Assembly (NCBI RefSeq): GCF_004122115.1 | Contig: NZ_SBKP01000003.1 | Coordinates: 268,502 to 332,501, forward strand | Source of the DNA: Sphingobium fluviale | GTDB taxonomy: Bacteria > Pseudomonadota > Alphaproteobacteria > Sphingomonadales > Sphingomonadaceae | Length of the DNA stretch: 64,000 bases | Direction of reading: 5' to 3' | Shown here: piece by piece, positions 49,313 to 57,826 of the stretch | How the letters are laid out: each line of letters starts with the position of its first letter | Numbering within the stretch: position 1 is the stretch's first letter | Program-made: the position numbers and the translations under genes | The notes under the pieces: generated by a model | Seen by the model: the letters and a program-made list of their open reading frames with translations, nothing else | Database searches by the model: none | Told to the model about the DNA's origin: nothing

Positions 49313-49693
49313 ATGTTCACATTCCTTCTCGTGGTGCAGGCGATTGTCGCCACATGCCTCGTCACCGTTGTTCTGATGCAGCGCTCGGAAGGCGGCGGCC
49401 TTGGCATGGGTGGCAGCCCAGGCGGCTTCATGTCTGCCCGCGGCGCTGCGGATTTCCTCACCCGCTCCACCACGGTGCTGGCGACGATCTTCGTTTCCTT
49501 AAGCATCGCGCTGGCGGTGATGGCCTCGGTCAAGCGCGCGCCGTCGCAGATCGATACCTCGCTTGCGAAGCAGGCCGCGCCGCTTGCCCAGCCGGGCGCG
49601 GCGGCTCCGGGCGCGGGCGATCCGCTGGCGAATGCCGCGCAAAGCGTGGGCGAACAGGGCGCTGCCAACGGCGCGGTGCCGCTCGCGCAATAA
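49313..49693 (+). CDS. secG: Preprotein translocase subunit SecG
   Basis: Two-helix accessory subunit of the SecYEG channel, 126 aa. The conserved first helix and cytosolic loop (VVLMQRSEGGGLGMGGSPGGFMSARGAADFLTRSTT, cited in parts: LMQRSEGGGLG, RGAADFLTRST) precede a second helix. The Ala/Pro-rich C-terminal tail of about 45 residues is long for SecG but common in sphingomonads. It sits between the TonB receptor and pyrG; secG-pyrG adjacency is conserved in alphaproteobacteria. Confidence 0.94.
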   Translation: MFTFLLVVQAIVATCLVTVVLMQRSEGGGLGMGGSPGGFMSARGAADFLTRSTTVLATIFVSLSIALAVMASVKRAPSQIDTSLAKQAAPLAQPGAAAPGAGDPLANAAQSVGEQGAANGAVPLAQ

Positions 49694-49774
49694 TCACGCG
49701 ATTCCTTCGTCAAGCCTAATTATTTTCAGGCGTGCATCATCGCGCGCTTGCCCTTTCTCATGAAACAGGATTAA

Positions 49775-51421
<1,647 letters not shown>

Positions 51422-51451
51422 AAACGCCAGTTGGTTTGACGCAAACAAAAG

Positions 51452-51473
51452 CCCCTCCCCTTGGGGGGAGGGG
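51452..51473. terminator. GC-rich hairpin after pyrG (palindromic repeat family C)
   Basis: CCCCTCCCC and GGGGAGGGG form a nine-base-pair perfect stem with a four-base loop 30 bases after the pyrG stop, followed by GGTTTGGGGTGGGGGC. The same plan recurs at 57780-57801, each time between convergent genes, so it is both a dispersed repeat and a plausible transcription stop. The T-run is short, so intrinsic strength is uncertain. Confidence 0.6.
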
Positions 51474-51525
51474 TTTGGGGTGGGGGCGAGCCTTATAAAC
51501 CCGCCCCCTATCCAAAAAGCTCGGT

Positions 51526-51990
51526 TTACGCCGCGTCGCTCTGCTTGCCGATCTCGACGATCTGCCCGCCATTGATTGCGATCTTCTTCGGCTTCATCGC
51601 TTCGGGCACCTCGCGCACCAGCTCGATCACCAGCAGGCCATCGGCCAGCGCAGCACTCTCTACCCGCACGAAATCGGCCAGCTCGAAGCGGCGCTCAAAG
51701 CTGCGGTTGGCGATGCCGACATGCACGAACTTGGCGCGCTCGTCATTGCCCAGCTCTGCCTTGCGGCCTGATACCTGAAGCAGGTTCTGCTGGGCCACGA
51801 TATCCAGCTCGTCCTCGCGGAAGCCCGCGACCGCAAGCGTCACGCGATACTTGTCGTCAGACAGGCGCTCGATGTTAAACGGGGGGTAATTATCGCCCTG
51901 AATGGCCCGCGCGTTGTTCTCGATCAGGTCGAAAAGGCGGTCAAAGCCCACGGTGGACCGGCGATAGGGGGTAAGGTCAAAACCACGCAT
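51526..51990 (-). CDS. Small heat-shock protein, Hsp20/alpha-crystallin family
   Basis: A 154-aa IbpA/HspD-like holdase that keeps unfolding proteins soluble. The start MRGFDLTPYRRSTVGFDRLF is the standard class A N-terminus, followed by the alpha-crystallin domain (YRVTLAVAGFREDELDI ... ANRSFERRFELADFVRV) and the C-terminal extension KPKKIAI with the I-x-I/V-type anchor. ATG 51990 is chosen over upstream ATGs at 51996 and 52023 because GAGGAG is eight bases away. The leader carries a candidate RNA thermometer and a heat-shock-type promoter. Confidence 0.94.
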   Translation of the reverse strand: MRGFDLTPYRRSTVGFDRLFDLIENNARAIQGDNYPPFNIERLSDDKYRVTLAVAGFREDELDIVAQQNLLQVSGRKAELGNDERAKFVHVGIANRSFERRFELADFVRVESAALADGLLVIELVREVPEAMKPKKIAINGGQIVEIGKQSDAA

Positions 51991-52080
51991 AATCATATCT
52001 CCTCTATTGAGCGAGTTATCCAATCGCCGGACCCGTCATGGCATCCGGCTGAAAATGTCCGCCGCTACTGCGCCCGGACA
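51991..52080 (-). promoter_or_regulatory. Candidate ROSE-type RNA thermometer in hsp20 leader
   Basis: Read on the minus strand the about 90-nt leader contains three consecutive hairpins: GTCCG/CGGAC (52079-52057), GCCGGA/TCCGGC (52049-52026), and a last one in which CTCGCTC (52015-52009) pairs across a four-base loop with GAGGAG (52004-51999), the ribosome site of hsp20, leaving one bulged G. The left arm contains UCGCU, which fits the U-(U/C)-G-C-U signature of ROSE elements, where a strained G faces the Shine-Dalgarno. Such structures melt on heating and release translation. Confidence 0.7.
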
Positions 52081-52086
52081 CAAGAG

Positions 52087-52114
52087 ATTTAGGGAGAGGG
52101 AAAGCGGATTCAAG
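52087..52114 (-). promoter_or_regulatory. Candidate RpoH (heat-shock sigma) promoter for hsp20
   Basis: On the minus strand CTTGAA (52114-52109) is followed after 16 bases by CTAAAT (52092-52087), preceded by CC. This resembles alphaproteobacterial sigma-32 promoters (CTTG... and C-C-nTAnAT-like). Transcription would start near 52080, exactly at the foot of the first leader hairpin. Supported by position and gene identity; hexamers alone would be weak. Confidence 0.5.
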
Positions 52115-52124
52115 GGGGGTGAGT

Positions 52125-53354
52125 TTACACCATCTCCCCGGCCAGCAGCCGCGGCAGCGCGCCGCTTGTCCCGCGCGCTTCGTTCATAAAGCGGGATTTG
52201 AGCGGTCCGGCCTTCTGCACCGCCGCCAGCCCCGCGCGGCGGACCAGCGAGGGAAGCCGCCCCGGCACATCGAACAGGCGCACCAGCCCGCCCATCGCCA
52301 TCGTGACCGAAAGCGTATCGAGGCTGCGCCAGCGCTGATAGCGGGTGAGAAGCTGCGCGTCGCCCGGCTCCAGCCCCAGCCGCATGCCATCCACGATCAC
52401 CTCAATCAGCGCCGCGACATCGCGAAAGCCGAGGTTCACGCCTTGCCCCGCAATCGGGTGGATGCCGTGCGCGGCGTCTCCCGCCAGCGCGAGGCGCGTG
52501 TCGGTGATCCGTGCCGCGCGGTGATAACCCAAGGGATAGCTGGAGCGTGGCCCGGCCAGGCTGATCTCGCCCAGAAAGCCGCCGATCCGCTTTTGCGCCT
52601 CGGCCAGGAACCCGCGCTCGCCCAGCTTCAGCATGGCCGGCGCCTGAGCAGAGGGCACGGTCCACACCACAGCGCTGCGGTATTTACCCGGCACGGCGGG
52701 CTGCATCGGCAGCAGCGCGAACGGCCCGCCGGGGTAGAATATCTCATAGGCCGTGCCTGCGTGATCGACCTCATGATGAAACGCCGTGACGATGGCGACA
52801 TGATCATAGGCCCATTTCGCGACCGTGATCCCCGCCGCCTCGCGCGTCGGGCTGGCGCGGCCCTCGGCGCCGACGAGCAGCGAGCCTGAGAGCTTCGCCC
52901 CGCTCGCCAGCGTCACGGAAACGCCCTCAAGGCTGCGATGCACCTCCACCGCGCTATCGGGTTGATAGAGCGTCAGATGCTCCGCCGCTTCGGCGCACTC
53001 GCGCAGGGCGCGGCGCGTCTCGCGGTTTTCGAACATGATGCCCATCGGCGTGTCGTCGTCTTCCGGTGGCGCAAAATCGAGCGTGCCCGGCTGCAACCCG
53101 TCGGAAACCCATATACGCTCGATCGCGCAGCCCTTACCCTCCAGCCGCTCCGCGATGCCGATCGCCTGAAACAGCTTCCAGCTCGCGCTGGAAATGGAGG
53201 ACACGCGTCCATCGAAATTGGGCGCTAGCGTTGCCTCAGGCTGCGCAGGGTCAATCACCGCGCAAGAGACACCGTGGGCGGACAGGCCGATGCCCAGCGT
53301 CAGGCCCACCAGCCCGCCGCCCATGATGATGACATCGAAACTGCGCGCGTCCAT
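52125..53354 (-). CDS. FAD-dependent UbiH/UbiF/COQ6-family hydroxylase
   Basis: Aromatic-ring monooxygenase of 409 aa acting in ubiquinone synthesis. The FAD Rossmann motif DVIIMGGGLVGLTLGIGLS, the middle motif VGAEGRASPTREAAGI (DG-like position E-G) and the second FAD motif RLALAGDAAHGIHPIAGQGVNLGFRD are present. The frame is open to 53450 but ATG 53354 begins just before the Rossmann strand and lies six bases after the tldD stop. Which ring position is hydroxylated (UbiH, UbiF or UbiL type) cannot be decided from sequence inspection. Confidence 0.9.
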   Translation of the reverse strand: MDARSFDVIIMGGGLVGLTLGIGLSAHGVSCAVIDPAQPEATLAPNFDGRVSSISSASWKLFQAIGIAERLEGKGCAIERIWVSDGLQPGTLDFAPPEDDDTPMGIMFENRETRRALRECAEAAEHLTLYQPDSAVEVHRSLEGVSVTLASGAKLSGSLLVGAEGRASPTREAAGITVAKWAYDHVAIVTAFHHEVDHAGTAYEIFYPGGPFALLPMQPAVPGKYRSAVVWTVPSAQAPAMLKLGERGFLAEAQKRIGGFLGEISLAGPRSSYPLGYHRAARITDTRLALAGDAAHGIHPIAGQGVNLGFRDVAALIEVIVDGMRLGLEPGDAQLLTRYQRWRSLDTLSVTMAMGGLVRLFDVPGRLPSLVRRAGLAAVQKAGPLKSRFMNEARGTSGALPRLLAGEMV

Positions 53355-53359
53355 CGCCG

Positions 53360-54802
53360 TCAGTTCCCCGTGCCGCCGACAGTCAATCGGTCGATCAGCA
53401 GCGTCGGCTGGCCCACGCCAGCGGGCACGCTCTGGCCCGCCTTGCCGCACATGCCGATGCCCTCATCCAGCGCCATGTCGTTGCCGATGCCGCTGATGCG
53501 GCTCATCGCCTCCGGCCCGTCGCCGATCAGCGTCGCGCCCTTGATCGGGTCGAGGATCTTGCCGTTCTTCACGCGATAGGCCTCGGTGCAGGAAAACACG
53601 AACTTGCCCGATACGATGTCGACCTGCCCGCCGCCAAAGCTCTTGGCATAGATGCCGTCCTTCACGCGGCTGAGCAGCTCGGCGGGGTCATCCTCGCCGC
53701 CCTTCATGAAGGTGTTGGTCATGCGCGGCATTGGTGCGTGGGCATAATCCTCGCGTCGCCCGTTGCCCGTGGGCGCAACGCCCATCAGGCGCGCGTTCAA
53801 TCGATCCTGCATATAGCCCTTGAGAATGCCATCCTCGATCAGCACCGTCTCCTGCGTCGGCGTGCCCTCGTCATCGATGGAGAGCGAGCCGCGCCGCTCG
53901 AAGATAGAGCCATCGTCCACTACCGTGACCCCCTTGGCCGCTACCTGCTCGCCGATGCGCCCCGAAAAGGCCGAGGTGCCCTTGCGGTTGAAATCGCCCT
54001 CCAGCCCATGGCCGACCGCCTCGTGCAGCAGCACGCCGCACCAGCCGGAGCCGAGAAGCACCTGCATCTCCCCCGCCGGTGCATCGACCGAGCGGAGGTT
54101 TGTCTGCGCCTGTTTGATCGCCTCGTCGATCGCCCGGCGCCATGTCGTTTCCTCCATCACGCCGTCATAGAGATAGCGCCCGCCAACACCGAACACGCCG
54201 GTCTCGCGCCGCCCATTCTCTTCCATGATGACCGAGACGTTGAGGCGCACCAGCGGGCGGATGTCGCTGGCGGTAAAGCCATCGGCGCGCACGATGTCGA
54301 TCACCGACCAGCTTCCCGCGAGGCTGACCGACACCTGACTGACGCGCGGATCGGCGGCGCGCGCCACCGCGTCGATCTTGGCGCACAGCGCAACCTTCTC
54401 GGCAAAGGGGACGAGTTCGAGCGGGTTGGCCTCGGTGTATAAATGCCGGTTGGTGCGCGCAGGCGGCGGGGCGGGGGCCTGGCTCGCCGGATCGAGCAGG
54501 CTCAGCGTCTGCGCCGCGCGGTTGATAGCAGCCTCGCTGATCTCGTTCGCATGGGCAAAGCCCGTCATCTCGCCGGAAACGCCGCGCAGGCCAAAACCCT
54601 TGTCGGTCGAATAATCTGCGGTTTTCAGCCGCCCGTCGTCAAAGCCGAAGCTCTCGGTCGCGCGATATTGCAGATAGAGCTCGCCATCGTCGCAGTTTTT
54701 GAGGGCGGCGGCGGTGAGGCGTTTCGCGCCATCGGGGTCAAGCATCCCGTCGCGATAGAGCAGGCCACGGGCATCGGTATATTGGGAGGTCATATCGGTC
54801 AT
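53360..54802 (-). CDS. tldD: Metalloprotease TldD
   Basis: Zinc protease of 480 aa that with TldE(PmbA) degrades unfolded short peptides and processes modified peptides such as microcins. The zinc motif HEAVGH (in GVLLHEAVGHGLEGDFN) and the downstream Cys ligand region VFSCTEAYRVKNGKI are visible. The partner gene tldE is not in this window, as is usual. Start at ATG 54802; stop six bases before the hydroxylase gene. Confidence 0.95.
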   Translation of the reverse strand: MTDMTSQYTDARGLLYRDGMLDPDGAKRLTAAALKNCDDGELYLQYRATESFGFDDGRLKTADYSTDKGFGLRGVSGEMTGFAHANEISEAAINRAAQTLSLLDPASQAPAPPPARTNRHLYTEANPLELVPFAEKVALCAKIDAVARAADPRVSQVSVSLAGSWSVIDIVRADGFTASDIRPLVRLNVSVIMEENGRRETGVFGVGGRYLYDGVMEETTWRRAIDEAIKQAQTNLRSVDAPAGEMQVLLGSGWCGVLLHEAVGHGLEGDFNRKGTSAFSGRIGEQVAAKGVTVVDDGSIFERRGSLSIDDEGTPTQETVLIEDGILKGYMQDRLNARLMGVAPTGNGRREDYAHAPMPRMTNTFMKGGEDDPAELLSRVKDGIYAKSFGGGQVDIVSGKFVFSCTEAYRVKNGKILDPIKGATLIGDGPEAMSRISGIGNDMALDEGIGMCGKAGQSVPAGVGQPTLLIDRLTVGGTGN

Positions 54803-54901
54803 GAAACCGATATAAGGGCAGCGCCGCGCTATGCCAGAGCTGATTTCAATGTCGCATCGCTGTTTGCGAAAAACCGGTTCCCACTTTTTCGCGCGACGCT
54901 C

Positions 54902-55087
54902 TTAATGCGCGTCGGCTGGCCCGCCGATCAACACAAACCGCCGGTCGCAATAGCCACATTCCACCGCGCCGCTTTCGTTGATCTCCAGCCACACGCGCGG
55001 ATGGCCCAGCGCGGCAGGAATGTCGCCGGTTCCGTCGCAGCATACTCGGCGCTTGTCGGTGCGGATGGTTTCGGGCTGTGTGCTCAT
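54902..55087 (-). CDS. Zinc-finger protein of the CHCC / NDUFS6 type
   Basis: A 61-aa protein with the zf-CHCC pattern: VCCDGTGDIPAALGHPRVWL followed by ECGYCDRRFVL, giving the Cys-His-Cys-Cys ligands. Homologs form the bacterial and mitochondrial NDUFS6 accessory subunit of complex I in alphaproteobacteria. ATG 55087 is chosen because preceding codons lack similarity. It is not near the nuo operon (about 33 kb away) but would serve the same complex. Confidence 0.88.
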   Translation of the reverse strand: MSTQPETIRTDKRRVCCDGTGDIPAALGHPRVWLEINESGAVECGYCDRRFVLIGGPADAH

Positions 55088-55166
55088 GCGCCAGCGCCTT
55101 AGCATCGGTGCGGGCCGCTATCAATATGGCGTTTGCTTGCCGCCTGTTCGCCGCTATGACGCAGCT

Positions 55167-56099
55167 ATGACCGAGAGTATATCCAGCCAGAACGCCATCG
55201 AGATCGCGCACCTTTCCAAGGTCTATGCAGGCGGGAAAAAGGCGCTCGACGACGTGAGCCTCAACATCCCGCGCGGGCAGATATTCGGCCTGCTCGGCCC
55301 CAATGGCGCGGGCAAATCGACACTGATCAACATTCTTGCCGGGCTGGTGAACAAAACATCGGGCAGCGCGCGGATCTGGGGCTTCGACATCGATGTGAAC
55401 CCGCGCAACGCCAAGAACAGCATCGGCATCGTCAATCAGGAGATCATGTTCGATCCCTTCTTCACGCCGTTTGAGACGCTGGAGAATCAGGCGGGCTTCT
55501 ATGGCGTGCCCAAATCCGAGCGCCTCTCGATGGAGCTGCTGCGCGCGGTGCATCTGGAGGACAAGGCCAATGCCTATGCCCGCACCCTTTCCGGCGGCAT
55601 GAAGCGGCGGCTGATGGTGGCCAAGGCGATGGTCCATTCCCCGCCGATACTGGTGCTGGATGAACCAACGGCTGGGGTCGACATCATGCTGCGCCAGCAA
55701 TTGTGGGACTATGTGAGGGAGCTGAACGCGCAGGGCGTGACGATCGTGCTGACCACCCATTATCTGGAGGAGGCCGAGGAGCTGTGCGATCGCATCGCCA
55801 TCATCAACCACGGCCGCCTGATTGCCAACAAGCCGACGCGCGAACTGGTCGATATGGCGCAGGAAAAGATCGTGATCGTCACCGTGGATCGCGATGGCGC
55901 GGGTCTTCCCTCTCACCCCTGTTTCGACAAGGTCGAGCAGACGGGAGAGCGCGTCTTCAGCATCACCTTCAACAAGGACCGCGCCAATGCGGGCGATGTG
56001 CTGGGCGCGGTGCAGGCGCTGGGCTTCGGCATCGTCGATGTCGCCACGCGCGAGCCGGATCTGGAGGACGTGTTCCTCAACCTGACGGCGGCTGCGTAA
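55167..56099 (+). CDS. ABC transporter ATP-binding protein
   Basis: A 310-aa cytosolic ATPase of the ABC-2 (CcmA/NatA/drug-export) group. Walker A is GPNGAGKST, the Q-loop is NQEIMFDP, the signature is LSGGMKRRLMVAKAM, Walker B is ILVLDEPTAGVD and the H-loop is TTHYLEEAEELCDRIA. A C-terminal domain of about 80 residues follows, ending DLEDVFLNLT. The membrane partner is not adjacent: nadB follows after three bases. The substrate cannot be stated. ATG 55167 is used; the longer frame overlaps the zinc-finger gene region. Confidence 0.92.
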   Translation: MTESISSQNAIEIAHLSKVYAGGKKALDDVSLNIPRGQIFGLLGPNGAGKSTLINILAGLVNKTSGSARIWGFDIDVNPRNAKNSIGIVNQEIMFDPFFTPFETLENQAGFYGVPKSERLSMELLRAVHLEDKANAYARTLSGGMKRRLMVAKAMVHSPPILVLDEPTAGVDIMLRQQLWDYVRELNAQGVTIVLTTHYLEEAEELCDRIAIINHGRLIANKPTRELVDMAQEKIVIVTVDRDGAGLPSHPCFDKVEQTGERVFSITFNKDRANAGDVLGAVQALGFGIVDVATREPDLEDVFLNLTAAA

Positions 56100-56102
56100 T
56101 CG

Positions 56103-57707
56103 ATGACCATTCGACCCTACGACGTCATCATCATCGGCTCCGGCGCGGCCGGGCTGACGGCGGCGCTCACCCTCGCGCAGGACAAGCGCGTGCTGGTACT
56201 CGCAAAGGGGCCGCTCGATGGCGGATCGACCAACTGGGCGCAGGGCGGCATCGCGGCGGTGCTGGATGCGGGCGACAGCTTCGAGAGCCATATCGAGGAC
56301 ACGATGATCGCGGGCGCAGGCCTCAATGATCGCGCCACGGTCGAGTTCGTGGTGTCCGAAGCGCCAGCGGCGATAGAGCGGCTGGCCGGGCTGGGCGTTC
56401 CCTTCAACGAGGGCGCGGCATTCGGGCGGCGCTGGGATTTGACCAAGGAAGGCGGCCACTCGCACCGCCGTATCGTGCATGTGGACGACGCGACCGGCGC
56501 CGCCGTGCAGCAGGCGCTGGTCAAGGCCGCCACCGCCAACCCCAACATCACCCTGATGCCCGATATGGTGGCGATTGATCTTATCACCTCCCGCAATGCG
56601 GAGCGCTATTCGGGCGATGGGCATGTCTGGGGCGTCTACGCCTTCAACCGCAAGACCCGCCGCGTCGACGCCTTCATCGGCCGCGCCACCATCCTCGCCA
56701 CGGGCGGGGCAGGGCGGGCCTATCTCTTCTCCACCGCCCCGCGCGGCGCGACCGGCGATGGAATCGCGATGGCCTGGCGCGCGGGCTGCCGCGTCTCCAA
56801 CATGGAGATGAACCAGTTCCACCCCACCTGCCTCTATAACCTTGAGGTCAAGAACTTCCTCATAACCGAGGCGGTGCGGGGCGAGGGCGGGCTGCTGAAG
56901 CTCCCCCCCGGCGCGCCCAATGGCGGCAAGCGCTTCATGGATCGGCACGACAAGCGCGGCGAGCTCGCCCCGCGCGATGTGGTGGCCCGCGCCATCGACC
57001 ACGAGATCAAGCGCCTCGGCCTCGATTATGTCCACCTCGACATCAGCCACAAGGGCGAAGCCTTCGTGAAGGAGCATTTCCCCACGATCTACGCCCGCCT
57101 GCTCGATCTTGACATCGACATCACGAAAGAGCCGATCCCGGTCGTCCCCGCCCAGCACTATACCTGCGGCGGCGTGATCATCGACCTCGACGGGCGCACG
57201 GACCTGCCCGGCCTCTATGCGGCGGGAGAGGTGAGCGAAAGCGGCCTGCACGGCGCCAACCGCCTCGCATCCAACAGCTTGCTCGAATGTTTCGTGTTCG
57301 GCGAGGCGGCGGCCAAACATATCCGCGCGCACTGGGACGAACTGCCCGCGCCCCCCGCGATCAAACCGTGGGACGAAAGCCGCGTGACCGACAGCGACGA
57401 GGAAGTGATCGTCCAGCACAACTGGAAGGAAATCCGCCGCTTCATGTGGGACTATGTCGGCATCGTGCGCACCACCAAGCGGCTGGAGCGCGCCAAGCAC
57501 CGCATAGACCTGCTCGCGTCAGAGGTGGACGAATATTACGGCAATTTCCGCGTCACGCCGGACCTCATCGAGCTGCGCAACCTCGTCGACGTCGCCCGCC
57601 TCGTCATCCGCTCGGCGCTGAAACGGCACGAGAGCCGGGGCCTGCACTATACGCTGGATTATCCGGAGATGCTGCCTAAGGCAGAAGACACCGTGCTGGC
57701 GCCTTGA
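56103..57707 (+). CDS. nadB: L-aspartate oxidase
   Basis: FAD enzyme of 534 aa that oxidises aspartate to iminoaspartate, the first step of NAD synthesis. The FAD motif DVIIIGSGAAGLTAALTLA, the STNWAQGGIAAVLD loop, the catalytic HPTCLYN and the FAD C-terminal motif GLYAAGEVSESGLHGANRLASNSLLECFVFG are diagnostic versus succinate dehydrogenase (last motif cited in parts: GLHGANRLASNSLLE). nadA and nadC are not in the window. It lies three bases after the ABC ATPase gene. Confidence 0.94.
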   Translation: MTIRPYDVIIIGSGAAGLTAALTLAQDKRVLVLAKGPLDGGSTNWAQGGIAAVLDAGDSFESHIEDTMIAGAGLNDRATVEFVVSEAPAAIERLAGLGVPFNEGAAFGRRWDLTKEGGHSHRRIVHVDDATGAAVQQALVKAATANPNITLMPDMVAIDLITSRNAERYSGDGHVWGVYAFNRKTRRVDAFIGRATILATGGAGRAYLFSTAPRGATGDGIAMAWRAGCRVSNMEMNQFHPTCLYNLEVKNFLITEAVRGEGGLLKLPPGAPNGGKRFMDRHDKRGELAPRDVVARAIDHEIKRLGLDYVHLDISHKGEAFVKEHFPTIYARLLDLDIDITKEPIPVVPAQHYTCGGVIIDLDGRTDLPGLYAAGEVSESGLHGANRLASNSLLECFVFGEAAAKHIRAHWDELPAPPAIKPWDESRVTDSDEEVIVQHNWKEIRRFMWDYVGIVRTTKRLERAKHRIDLLASEVDEYYGNFRVTPDLIELRNLVDVARLVIRSALKRHESRGLHYTLDYPEMLPKAEDTVLAP

Positions 57708-57779
57708 GGATGGCGGATGCAGCCCTTTTTACCCACCCCGCTGCGACTAGCCGCGCCTGCGTCTTGGCAAGTCTCGCTC

Positions 57780-57826
57780 CCCTCCCGCTTGCGGGAGGGG
57801 TTGGGGGTGGGTCCTAAAACCCCACC
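57780..57826. terminator. GC-rich double hairpin between nadB and TonB receptor (family C)
   Basis: CCCCTCCCGC and GCGGGAGGGG make a perfect ten-base-pair stem with a TT loop (57780-57801), followed by a second possible stem, GGTGGG and CCCACC, around TCCTAAAA. It sits between converging genes (stops at 57707 and 57814) and resembles the element at 51452-51473. The second stem overlaps the receptor's last codons. Confidence 0.6.

Noticed and set aside
54846..57500. 884-codon minus-strand open frame antisense to the ABC ATPase and nadB
   Set aside because: Its content is a shadow of two motif-rich genes on the plus strand; the only real gene in that frame area is the short zinc-finger protein near 55000.
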